Of a stretch of DNA of 64,000 bases, positions 1-10,165 are shown in pieces. The stretch lies in the NCBI RefSeq assembly GCF_016545825.1, contig NC_052619.1:53494933-53558932 (forward strand), written 5' to 3'. The position numbers and the translations under genes were made by a program. Position 1 is the stretch's first letter; each line of letters starts with the position of its first letter. The notes beneath the pieces are model-generated. The model searched no databases. It had not been told where the DNA came from and was given only the letters and a program-made list of their open reading frames with translations. This DNA is from Eucalyptus grandis (lineage: Eukaryota; Streptophyta; Magnoliopsida; Myrtales; Myrtaceae).

Positions 1-1644
1 TAGACAAGGCTGTGCATGTCTGTTTCTTGCTATTCCAAAAAATTACACCTCCATTTAGCAAGAACACATATCCAGAAGTCGATTTACGCTCATCCAAGTC
101 TCCACCCCAATCGACATCTAAGTAGCCCAATAGGCGTAAATCATTCCCTTGGGAACAAAGTCGATAGTCGCAGCTTCTCCCATGTCCTTCATTTCAAAAT
201 TAGAGAACAACCATTCTTTTATGGTGATAACAAAAACCTTGTCATTTCCAGCCAATAAAATATTGTCCATATAAAGTGATCAAATCACAAATTTATCTTT
301 GGACCGCTTGACATATACACAATGATGTTCCTCGATCATCGTGAAACCAAAAGTGGTTATGACTCGATGAAAACGAAGATACCACTGTCTAGATGATTGC
401 TTAAGGCCATATATTGAGCGATGAAGCTTGCAAACTTTATGCTCTTGACCTTTAGCTATGAAACATATTGGTTGTTTCATATAGATTTCTTCATCTAGTT
501 CTCCATTAAGAAATGCCGTCTTTACATCTATCTAATGTAATTCAAGGTCCAGATGTGCAATGATGGCTAGAATAAGGCGTATTGAGGCAAACATTACAAC
601 TGGTGAAAATGTTTCCTCATAGTCTATACCCTCTTGTTGAGTATAACCATTCGCCACAAGACGAGCCTTATACTTTTCAATGGATCCATCCGCTCTTTGC
701 TTAATCTTGAAGACCCATTTGTTTTCAATGGCCTTACGATTGAGTGGTAGATCAACCAAGTCCCAGACATAATTTGCTCTCATAGACTCCATCTCATCTT
801 CCAAAACTTTTCTCCATTCTTCCTTATAAGAGGATGAGAGAGCCTCTTGAACAATCTTAGGCTCGGCATCGTCATTCTGAGCAATCATAAATGCTTCCCC
901 TTCAATCTCAAAACGACGACGATGAATACTTTTACGATTAATTTTACGCAATTGAATTTCTCTTGAATTCAATTCGTTAGGCGATGCAACACTCCCACTA
1001 GGTCTTGCATGTTGAGGTAAATTTTCATTTCCTTCTACAACATCAGTGGGTGTGTTATCAGAATCTTCCATCTTATATAATTGGAAGTCATTATCAATCT
1101 CACCCCTACTAGGAAAATCGTTCTCCAAGAACGTGACATCTCGTGACTTCATTTCGGTCACACTTCCATCAGCTTGTTCACCTATGAACATGTACCCTTT
1201 AGAGTGTTCATAATATCTTATAAAGATACATTTCTTCCCTCTATGACCTAATTTGTCATATTTATGGGAAGAATCATGAACATAAGCCGCACATCCCCAT
1301 CGACATAGACTACTCAAGTCTGGTTTCCTACCAGTCCATAATTCATAAGGGGTGGAAGTGACCGATTTTGAGGGCACTCGGTTAAGTATATAGGCAACAG
1401 TCAATAACGCATCTCCCCAATAGGAGATAGGTAAATTTGCTTGCGCTATCATAGACCTAACCATTTCCAATAGGGTTCTATTCCTTCTCTCAGCTACCTC
1501 ATTTTGTTGTAGAGTACCAGGAATAGTCAATTGTCGTACAATTCCCTTTTCATCACAAAGAGTCTTGAATTGCTCCGATAGATACTCGCGTCCACGATCG
1601 GTTCTCAATGCCTTTATTGTTTTGTTCAACTGATTCTCTACCAT
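1..1644 (-). pseudogene. Copia pol remnant: integrase C-terminus, RT and start of RNase H
   Basis: The longest open stretch (532-1644) starts in the integrase catalytic core (TDRGREY, then [13 protein letters not shown] with the catalytic Glu). It continues through the inter-domain region into the RT entry motifs ([31 protein letters not shown]). After a break, 280-480 gives the RT segment with YGLKQSSRQW. In the same frame below it lies YMDN at 262-273, where the Copia RT active site is normally Y-x-D-D, preceded by a TGA stop. Bases 1-240 encode RNase H-like sequence on the minus strand in shifted frames. Reverse transcription would have been its role; no open frame joins the parts. Confidence 0.88.
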
Positions 1645-1691
1645 CGCTATATATCGTCTAAAGCAGTCTAATGCTTCTGACTTATGGGAGA

Positions 1692-2186
1692 TTAGAAAGA
1701 CATAATGAAACGTGTGAAATCATCTATGAAAGTGATGAAATATGAGGCTCCATGCCTCGCCCTCACATTCAAAGGACCACAAATGTTAGAATGTATGAGA
1801 TGCAATGGAAATTCAGCTTTAGTCTCGTTACCAAATGGTTTTCTAGTTGCTTTTCCCGCTAGACAATGTTCACATACGGATAGACTAACATTAGTGAGTG
1901 ACTCTAAAAGGCTTTCTCTAGCTAATCTTTGCATTCTTTGTAATCCAATGTGATCTAATCTAGCATGCCAAGTACTTGCATCAATCTCAACATTACTAGA
2001 AGATGCAATTAAAGAAAAACAACCATTGACATTAACATTGTACTGATTATAGTCAATATCGAACACCATAAAACTATTCGATACATGACCTGAACCATAA
2101 TAAACTATTCCATACAAAATGTCAATACAATCACCATGGAAATTCAATACATAACCTAAGCTAAGAAGAACAACTACAGAGACCAA
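1692..2186 (-). pseudogene. Copia integrase N-terminal half (HHCC zinc finger, start of core)
   Basis: The frame shows the GAG_pre-integrase/HHCC finger: WHARLDHIGL (H-x4-H) followed by CEHC (C-x2-C). The first integrase core motif follows, reading LIHSNICGPLN where Copia integrases normally have D in HxDxx[12 protein letters not shown] follows. The catalytic first Asp therefore appears as Asn. The next part of the core lies in the frame at 532-1644, separated by a break near 1650-1690. Integration of cDNA is the family role; this copy cannot do it as read. Confidence 0.85.
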
Positions 2187-2192
2187 GTTTCA

Positions 2193-2537
2193 TCAAATAT
2201 CTTGAGCATAAAGGACATCATGTAGGAATAGGTTTCGACCACCACGTAAGATTAATTTACATGTGCCGATACCCTTCACTTCAACTCTTGAGTTATTCCC
2301 AACATATATCCATCTTCTTCCAGGCGGTATCCGACGATACTCCACAAATGCTTCTCGGTCTCTAGCTACGTGGTCTGTTGCTCCTGAGTTTACAGTCCAC
2401 ATTGGATGAGATTCAGCAAGCATTATAGTACTAGAAACAAAAGCATTACTCAAAGTAATGGAGTAATAGGGTACATTTTTCGGCTCAATGCATTCACGAG
2501 TAAAGTGACCCATCTTGCCATAATTGTAGCACTCCAT
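2193..2537 (-). pseudogene. Copia gag zinc knuckle and aspartic protease
   Basis: The start is a CCHC knuckle (CYNYGKMGHFTREC; the second Cys of C-x2-C reads as Tyr), followed by the retropepsin-like protease motif WTVNSGATDHVARDREAF. The usual Copia active site is D-S-G, so this reads N-S-G. The frame ends near LHDVLYAQDI, normal for this domain. A stop separates it from the integrase frame downstream. Protease would cleave the polyprotein; the missing Asp should abolish activity. Confidence 0.85.
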
Positions 2538-2573
2538 CTTGGCCTTGTCCTTCTTCCCACCACGCTTCTTGCG

Positions 2574-3329
2574 TTAGAAGGTCTTAGCCCTCTTAGGTGC
2601 CTGATCAGTCTTCTTCCCTTTGTTGTTGAATTGAGAATTCCTTTTGCGCTTGAAACCCGAAGCCTTGCGCGAACTCGATTCAGCAACATAAGCATGAGTA
2701 AAGGATCTCGCAGTCTCTAGGCGCTTATCCTCCAATTCCAAATGACGCGCAATATCATCAAAAGTGACAATATTCTCATTATGCATCATATTAATCTTCA
2801 TATGCTCTCAATTGTCAGGAAGAGACCTTATAACAGCATGAACTTGTTGTTCATTAGTAAGGGAGTGACATGCCGACTTCAGCTCACGAATCATGTTTGA
2901 CATCTCCCGAAGATGTTGACTCATTGTTACATTTGGGCGCTTTCAGAATGTGTCAAACTTGATGGTGAGTCTCCTTAGCTTAGTGGCAGATGTACCCCCA
3001 AACTTATCTTTCAAGGCAACCCACATAGCTTGAGTTTTATCATAACTTTCAAACTCACACATGAGATCATCTTGCATACAGCTCAGCAACGTTATGCGAG
3101 CAATGCTATTTTTCTTTTTCCAAGCTTGATAAGCTTCTAGATCTCTCCTATGTTGAGCTGAAATTCCATGCTCAGGTTCATCCATGGTATGGTTGAGGGT
3201 TTCCAAAACCTCTTGCTCCTCAAGGATGTACTGAACCTTTCGGTACCAAATATCATAATTGTCACCGTTCAGCTTCTCACCCTTATTGAGGTCAGCCACA
3301 ATGGTCTTGGATGCTGAAGCCATAATCAA
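2574..3329 (-). pseudogene. Copia gag (capsid) remnant
   Basis: From an ATG at 3329 the frame reads a typical plant Copia gag: LNGDNYDIWYRKVQYILEEQEV near the N-terminus, then an acidic/helical stretch, MWVALKDKFG and LRRLTIKFDTF. This is the UBN2/retrotransposon gag family. It breaks near 2943 and resumes in another frame at 2801-2574 (DDIARHLELEDKR, then a basic tail before the knuckle). I chose 3329 because it is the first ATG after the long leader and sits at the family's usual start. Capsid formation is the family role. Confidence 0.8.
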
Positions 3330-4798
3330 TTGCTATAACACATTGACATACTAAACGCAGAATCAATACCAGCACACTTTACAGAGTAACACACATATTT
3401 AATTTGCAGCAAAGACAAACTAAATTAATGATAATTCAACAAAAGACACAAAAGCAAAAGTTCACCATGTTCCCAATCAACTTCTATGTACAATTGTTCT
3501 ATTATGATTAATTAGTTTAATTTGCGCAAATTTTAAGTTCTAGGTGAGAACTCCCTCGAATTCTACCAACTTATGAACTCCCACTAGGAAAAATAATTAC
3601 ATGACCTCATGTAATTTCTACATTTTTCCATTAACACAAAAAACATAGCATGATATGAACCAACGTACAAACAACAATCATGCTTCAACTATTAATCAAA
3701 ATCGCAATTCAACATGTAATGGATTTCCTACCATTGTTCGAAATTTCTAGCAACTAGAAATTACAAGTATATTAAACTATATACATGATATCATTGAACC
3801 ATGCTCTACACAGCATATATGATATCATTTGCACACAAGCTAGCTACTGTATTTCCTAAATCACAAGAAAATACAAGCTACAAATGAATAAATTATACAT
3901 TTGTACCTTAAAATACACGTGCATTGGGTTCCGTACACAATTCTATACATTTATAAAATTCAAATATAAAAAATAAATATATCACAAAGTAGAGGACACT
4001 CATACGAATCAAACGCCATCGACCACGCTCCAATCGGAGATTGCATGCGCCCACACGCGCTGCCTGCCTGAGTGCATGGCGCGTGTGGCGCACGAGCCAG
4101 TGAGCCAAACGGCTCCTGGCCGATCTCGACCGTCTAACCGGTTCCACCGGACCGGTCCGACTGGTTTAACCGCCGGACTGGTTGACTAGTCTCGACCGTT
4201 GACCGGTCAACGGTCGGGGCGGTTGGGTTAACCTCGGGTCGGATCTCGGGTCGAGTCATGGGTCGGGTCGCCGGCCGGCCAACTTCTTCCGACGCTGACG
4301 TCATCGATGACGTCAAACAAACAGTTATCGACCATTGGATGACATCATGGATGACATCATCTGTGACATCAGCACGCGTCGCTTTGCCGACACGCACGTG
4401 ATGCTCATGCGTTGGTTCACCAACGTCACGCGCCTATTCGCTGGTGTCCCCAGCGCGTCTGGCGCATGGATCCCACACGCAGCGGCTTCTGGCCGCATGT
4501 GTGGGCGCGTCCGGCGTCCTCCGGCGATTCTCTACCCATCGTCGGACTCGTCTCGACGAGTACTTTGACCCTATATATTAAAAAAAATTATTTTGGCTGA
4601 AAATATATTTTGAAAAATGGTCAAAACCGTACGGATGCACGCGACCCCGAACCTGTTCTTCGCTTCGGTTCGATTTTGAGTTTTCAGATTGCAATTCCGA
4701 CCATTAGACATCCAAACAGTGTAGATTTCATACTCTTGATCTCAATATCAAATGGTAAACGAGAAAATTCAATGAAAAACAAGGCAGAAATCGTGACT
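3330..4798 (-). other. Copia untranslated leader with GC-rich, motif-dense block
   Basis: About 1.47 kb lie between the primer-binding site and the gag ATG. Bases 3990-4570 are GC-rich against an AT-rich background. They hold a perfect 24-bp palindrome (4193-4216) containing TTGACC/GGTCAA and a perfect 20-bp palindrome (4296-4315) made of two TGACGTCA motifs. Three TGACATCA motifs (4340, 4352, 4364) and one CACGTG (4395-4400) follow. Small open frames here overlap and look like nothing known. Confidence 0.7.
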
Positions 4799-4812
4799 GG
4801 GCTCTGATACCA
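4799..4812 (-). other. Primer-binding site (initiator Met tRNA)
   Basis: The minus strand reads TGGTATCAGAGCCC directly inside the LTR end, matching the 3' end of plant initiator-Met tRNA as used by most Copia elements. Confidence 0.9.
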
Positions 4813-4813
4813 A

Positions 4814-5148
4814 TGATGGAATTCAAGTCGGCGGAAGATGACTTACCTTATTCCGATGCGCAAACAGAAAATAGCCCTGGAACGAACACTGAATTGCGAA
4901 TGAATCACGAACAACACTACCTCACGTTAGTCTGGATGCAATCACAAGGAAAGCACTCGATTTAAACGGCGTGTAAATGCTTATTGTTCTTGCAAAACTG
5001 AAATGAAATACCTTCTTTTTCTTTGATGGAAAGGGAGAGAAATTTGGTGCGTATGTTTTGCCAACCATTCCAACGGTTGTCTACAAAGGACTTATATACG
5101 ACACCCTCCATACCCTTTCAATTGTGTCTTTCCAATAACGCCCCATCA
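4814..5148 (-). repeat. 5' LTR of the first Copia element (335 bp)
   Basis: The segment is bounded by a perfect short inverted repeat, TGATGG at one end and CCATCA at the other. The primer-binding site adjoins its inner edge. On the minus strand TATATAAG (5092-5099) is a good TATA box about 50 bp inside the LTR start. The partner LTR lies outside the window. Confidence 0.85.
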
Positions 5149-5153
5149 TGGAC

Positions 5154-5720
5154 GTACTGTTTAATTACAACAGTTTGGATAATTGGTATTATGGTAAATA
5201 TAAAGACAAGGATTTTTTACGGAATTGCCCACTCGCCATCGTTGAATTTGCCGTCCACCCCTTGCCATCACGAGCCCTCAACTTCGTGCATGAATTCGGC
5301 AAGTTTGTATGTCTTCTACACCTTCGTCTCTTTTCCTTTCCGCACAGAGCTCAAAACCTATGTCCATGGAATTCGCAATCGACAGAGTTCGCTAGCCTTG
5401 CACGGCCACAAATATGCGGTTGCATGGCCGCGGTGTCAGGGCTTGGTTTAGTTAATTCGCTCGATTTTGTTTAGGAATGGAGAGAGGTCTTCAGCCCTTT
5501 TTATCATTAAAATCAACACCAAAAAAGAAAAAAAGATAAAGAAATTTGCGTATTTTGGCAGCAGCAAAAAGGTAGAAAGCAATTGATAGGGGAGAGAGAA
5601 GAACAGAGGAAAAGGACAGGGGTCGTGATCATGATGCTCATGTTGTCAGCTGTCGGTTGGTGGTCCACATGGGGGGAGTGATGATATCGTGTGCAGTGAA
5701 GCAGGAACCAATTAATAAAG
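5154..5720. repeat. TNL-upstream segment 'S', copy 1 of 3
   Basis: This stretch (for example TTTGCCGTCCACCCCTTGCC at 5251 and TTTTGGCAGCAGCAAAAAGG at 5553) matches 18385-18960 and 49985-50545 along most of its length, with substitutions and small indels. It contains no coding frame I believe. It may be ancestral promoter or flank of the TNL cluster. The first Copia element inserted at its left edge. Confidence 0.75.
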
Positions 5721-5829
5721 AAAAAGATGCCAAATCAATGTGGGGTCACGCGTATCGATGGATGATTCATCCCTACATGGTTCACATGCGCCGGTGTACG
5801 GGAAGGCAAAGACCTACTCGGAGAATATT

Positions 5830-5933
5830 TTCTCGGAAGTGAAGAGAGCTGTAAATGCAGTAGCCCTAAAAGAATGGATTTTCAGCCCACGCGTCCTGAT
5901 TGAAATTATCATATTTTTTCCAAAATTCTATTG
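5830..5933. repeat. Left end of TNL-upstream 'A-core', copy 1 (continues at 15822)
   Basis: The text around GAAGAGAGCTGTAA and CGTCCTGATTGAAATT matches 40910-41030. In that paralogue the sequence runs on without interruption, whereas here it is broken by a SINE and a Copia element and resumes at 15822. Confidence 0.75.
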
Positions 5934-5947
5934 TGTTTTTCAGGTTT

Positions 5948-6113
5948 CTTTTTTTTTTCTTTTTTGTCGGTCCTACTCTAATCCTACTCTAACACTCATT
6001 CTCAGACTTTTGCCTTGCCTCCTTGCAGAGCGTGGGAGTTGAAATCCACTCCTGAAATGAAATCGTCCCCACCCCAATCCCCCGAGAATGTGGAGATTTG
6101 AACCCCCACCTCC
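5948..6113 (-). mobile_element. tRNA-derived SINE, 3' part (split)
   Basis: Read on the minus strand, the SINE body runs from the Copia insertion to a tail of A with some G. It contains a B-box-like GGTTCAAATC (around 6095-6104). The 5' head is at 15762-15807. Direct repeats of the host site flank the whole SINE: TGTTTTTCAGGTTT at 5934-5947 and TGTTTTCCAGTTT at 15809-15821. The paralogue near 41020-41040 has only one copy of that site. Total SINE length is about 210 bp. Confidence 0.7.
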
Positions 6114-7081
6114 CGTGAAAGCTAGTAAGAGCACTTAGAGGGGGTGAATAGGTGTAAAAATAATTTTACGAGATAAGTGTGCAGCACTAATCAACAATAG
6201 ATTATGAAAAGGAAATTCGTCTCTTGTAAACAAAACAAGTTACGATCAAAGTAAAAGAGCGTATGGAAGAGAATATGAACACAGAGTTTATAGTGGTTCG
6301 GCTTAATCCAAGCATACGTCTACTCTTCCGCACTGACAGCCCACCGGTTGGATTTCACTATGAAACAAAAGAGTTGTTATAGTAAAGCTCTTCCTTGATT
6401 TCACAGTGTAGAGACTCTGCTACACTTCCTCAAGGTCTCTCAAAGATATAGACTCTTTCTTGCATACAAAATTTCGCTCAACAGTTTAATTGACTAAAAA
6501 CGAAGAGCTTCAGACTTTGGAATTTTTCTATCATGCACACACTCGAACAACTGAAACGTCTTCCTTATATACTCCTTCATGCCATCACACCCGTTGGCAC
6601 TTACCAAAGGAATTCTTCCAATCTACCTGTTGGACAGAATCAATTAGGAAGATTTTTGAGCTATTTAAGGAACATGACGATAGCCCACCAATCCTGCTCG
6701 CCCATACAATTAGGATCTAGGTTTCCATAAGTAGAACTTTCCAAGTATACTTCGCCAATCAACGGATCCAAAATCCCTGGATCAATCTTGATTTGAATAA
6801 TGGATTCCGACATGCTATATCCAGCCAAGAGATCTTCTTTAGTCGACAGAATCAAATTCTTAACGAAATACTTCATTTCAGATAAGCCTTTTTCGACGGA
6901 CTAGAAACTGTCAATGAGGATAGACTTTGAGTCTTGAGTCTGGCAATCCGGATGTCTTCAGACTTTGATAGTAGAGTCTGCAAGTCTTCAGACTTTGATA
7001 GTAGAGTCTCGCAAGTCTTCAGACTAAACTGATGGAAACGTTTTGTCAACTTCAAAACACTAAAGGAAGTTTTCTCCAACA
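6114..7081 (-). repeat. 3' LTR of SIRE-type element (968 bp)
   Basis: It matches 14820-15756 over its length. The outer base is C where the other LTR has T (CGTGAAAG versus TGTGAAAG), and the inner end is CTCCAACA. A 30-bp tandem duplication of an AGACTTTGATAGTAGAGTCT-type unit (6958-7020) makes it longer than its partner. Confidence 0.9.
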
Positions 7082-7100
7082 ATCTCCCCCTTTTTTATGG
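7082..7100 (-). other. Polypurine tract
   Basis: On the minus strand AAAAAAGGGGGAGAT abuts the 3' LTR start TGTTGG. This is the plus-strand primer site in LTR elements and confirms the orientation. Confidence 0.85.
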
Positions 7101-7625
7101 TGACAAAACTTTCCTACATATTTGGATAACTTTGACCTGCAAAACATTACTCAAGCAAACAAGGATATCTCACAAAAGATAAATGGCTTAATAACGATAA
7201 CATTAGAATCTGCATCCACAGAAAATATGTTAGTTTTGTAAATGAGCAAAGCCATGAGATATCAATAGTGCTTAAGATAAACAAACATTCAAATAGTCAA
7301 ATCCAAATCCAGTCCAAATCCAAACAGCCAAACACAAAAGTCAAGTCAATCAAACATAATCGTCACAAAAGTTCAAAAAGTCAAGAGTTCAAAGTTCAAA
7401 ATCAAATATGCACCACATCTCTCCCCTTTTTGTCATCATTAAAAAGTAGAGATGAAAAAGAATGGCTTTAAGATTGCTTGGGAACACAAACAAGCTAGAA
7501 ATCTCCTATTGACTGAACAATCTCTTCCAGCTTTTTCAAATCCTCCTTCAGTTGCGCTACATCTTCACCTTTAGCATTTGCTTGAACTTGAAGAGCAAAT
7601 GCATGGATCTAATCATGCAAAGAAA

Positions 7626-9554
7626 CTAAAGTGGCTTGTCCTGCATTCTATAAGTTCTGAATTTCATATTCCAAAGCATATATTTGACCTTGCATCTCCA
7701 AAAGAACATCAAGTATTCTGTGAAAGTCTGTCGAATTGTCTGTCTGAGTACTGGCTTCTGCACGATCAGACGGAGTATTGGCAGATGATGGCAATTCAAC
7801 ACGATCACACGATTGGGCGATGAAACCTCATGTCTCTCCTCAAGAAATTGAGAGGCAAAAATGTCCCCTGGATCTGCTGGAGAACGACTTACTCCTTCAC
7901 TGGTGGCAGGGAATGAGGACGTTCCTCTTTTCTCAGGATCTCCCCCTGTTTCCATGCCTTCAGGTGGAGAAAAGTATTCCTCGTGCTCTGCTTGTGCTTG
8001 ATCTCCTCTCTCCTCTTCTTCTTCTTCCTCAATTCTTTCCTCCTTTGCATCTCTCTCCTCTGCTTCTTTCTCCTCTGCTTCTTTCTCCAAATCTTCTCTC
8101 TCTCTCTCTAGTCCTCTGTTCTGTCTCATCTTTGTCTTTTTCCTATCTCTCCATTGTTTCTGGAACAGAACAACTCAAGTTCTTCAATGCCATCGCAGAA
8201 ATGGTGACATCATCCTCATCATCTTCATCCTCAATGATGAGAGCTCTTCTTTTCTTGGATGGAGCAACCATGGGCTCCTTCCCTTTTCGCTTTGCCGCCG
8301 AAGAGACTGAATGAGTCTTGACAGGGGTTTTCTCTTTAAACTGCTCCAAAGCCTTGTTGAGTTCCTTTAGACGCATTTTAGAGACCATTCTCAGTCCCAC
8401 TACCATTTGATCGCATGTTCGAACACAAAGAATTTGGGGAGACTGAACGTTCAAATGTCTGAATAACTTGGTCACAAGTACTGCGTACGGAAGTTGACCC
8501 TCATCCTTCACCATTGTTCTGTACATGTGGAACATAATAGTGTGTGGAAGAGAGAACTTTTTGCCAGCATTGATGGCATACATCAACTTTGCCTCCGAGT
8601 TTGAAATGTCGGTCTTTGAAGTAGATTTTAGTCTGAGGCAGTTAATCACTATCTTGTGAAGCAAAATGTTGGACGCATTCATCCTCAAATAGGAAATCTT
8701 CCCTTCCGTTGTTCTATCCTTAACAAGCTCGATCATCGCACAACCAATAGACACACTGATAGGTTGATATCTCCCTCTTTCAACCCCAATCACATCAGCC
8801 AATGTATTCATGTCAACCACATAGTCCTGATCTCGAACACTGAAAGAAAATCTATTCGCATCCAAGAAACTGAGGTTCGAATAGAAATAAGCAGTAAGTT
8901 TAGCATGAGCTTCTGTCGTTTCTAAACAAAACTATTCACAGAGTCAAGAAAATCAAAGTCCACACTTCTAGGGTTTATCACCCCATGCTTTAGCAAATTA
9001 GAGTACAGTTGCTTGTGTTCCTCCGAGCGAAACAAGTATGTCCTTTTGCTTCGGATTTTTGCTGCAACACTCATTCTAGGTTTAAACTGACTGTACATCC
9101 TATCATCATCATTTCCATCTGTTTAACTCAGCCCTCCAACACGTGGATCGCTTGGAATATTCGCCAAAGCTTCTTCCGCCGACCCCGCAGGGGCAATTCC
9201 CAATCGTTCCATTGTGCGTAAAAAGAAAGTTTCATTTCTATACCCTTTGTCTTTCAGAAATCCATCTATGTAGTTCAACGAAGTACCACTCCTCTTCAAA
9301 GCACGGTAAAGCTTATAGGTAAAAGTGGGCTTATGAGTACTTACGGGTTCTGCATCTTCGATGATTTCTTCCTCTTCTCGATGTGCAACATCCTAAGGTC
9401 TAGATGGAGGAGATGGACGTTGTTGAGAATCTTGTGGGCTCTGCTGCCGTCTAGGAGATTCTTCTTCCTCGGTGAGAGCAAAGTGCATAGGCCCCTCATG
9501 CATTTGCTGTGGTCCCCTGTTTGCGATCCTCAAAGACTTTCTTTGAGACGACAT
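7626..9554 (-). pseudogene. Extra 3' ORF of SIRE-type element (plant transposon protein-like)
   Basis: An ATG at 9554 (MSSQRKSLRIANRGPQQ) opens a reading frame between RNase H and the 3' LTR, outside gag-pol. It has in-frame stops near 9395 and 9125 and reopens at 8865-8143, with FSFSVRDQDYVVDMNTLADVIGV, KISYLRMNASNILLHKIVI and FSLPHTIMFHMYRTMVKDEGQLPYA. These resemble, from memory, the 'putative plant transposon protein' family. A lysine-rich, acidic segment (KRKGKEPMVAPSKKRRA, then EDEDDEDD) looks like a nuclear-type basic/acidic tail. A final frame (8129-7626) gives a glutamate-rich coiled coil. Position matches the env-like ORF of SIRE elements, but I see no clear signal peptide or transmembrane segment. 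Function unknown. Confidence 0.7.
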
Positions 9555-10165
9555 CTTTCACAGTCTTTGAGAGATTCCAAGCTTATTTCCCAAGAAAGAT
9601 GAAAACTTTTCGAGGATTAAACAAGAGAAGAAGACAGAAGTGGAAGATCTGTGCTCTCTTAGGATTTTTGTGAGAAAAACGAAGAAGAACCAACAGTATA
9701 TAAGGCAGTCAAAGCGAGGCATACGGAACGCCGTAAAAGGAAATATAAAAATGCATTTTAAAAATAACTACATTTTCAAAAATTAGATAACTATCATTTC
9801 AAAAATAACTTCTTTTTTCGAAAAGGAATGATTGCACTAATAAAAAAAAATTGGGAAATAACACCAATCAATTTTGGATAGATGATCGTACCTTTTCAAG
9901 ATTTGATCCGAGAGATAAGTTTCTAAAATAGAAATAACTTACAGTCGTAGATCTTGATTGATTGAGTCTGAGTGCCTTTAGACTTTCGGTCCCCGAGTCC
10001 GAACTTCCTCGGACTTTAAGATATTGAGTCTAGAACGAATAACTTCAAATCGATTTTTCTCCAAAGGCTTTGTAAATATATCCGCCAGTTGATTCTTTGA
10101 ATCAATAAACTGAATCGAAACTTCTTTATTTTGAACATGATCTCTAATGAAATGATGTCGAATCT

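Larger units (their letters stand above)
1..5148 (-). mobile_element. Ty1/Copia LTR retrotransposon, 3' part outside window
   Basis: The minus strand carries, in order, a 335-bp LTR (4814-5148), a tRNA-iMet primer-binding site, a leader of about 1.47 kb, then gag, protease, integrase, reverse transcriptase and the start of RNase H. Protease-integrase-RT is the Copia order. The element runs off the window at base 1, so the 3' LTR and its target duplication are not visible; TGGAC at 5149-5153 would be the 5' half of the duplication. Coding frames are broken by many stops and frameshifts, and three catalytic aspartates read as asparagine, so the copy is dead. I do not assign a Copia lineage. Confidence 0.93.

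Noticed and set aside
6090..6110. tRNA gene on the minus strand
   Set aside because: The GGTTCAAATC B box belongs to the split SINE. There is no complete cloverleaf, acceptor stem or anticodon arm.
7778..8314. 178-codon plus-strand frame
   Set aside because: It is the antisense of the Glu-rich 3' ORF of the SIRE-type element (Leu/Pro/Ser-rich mirror of a coiled coil).
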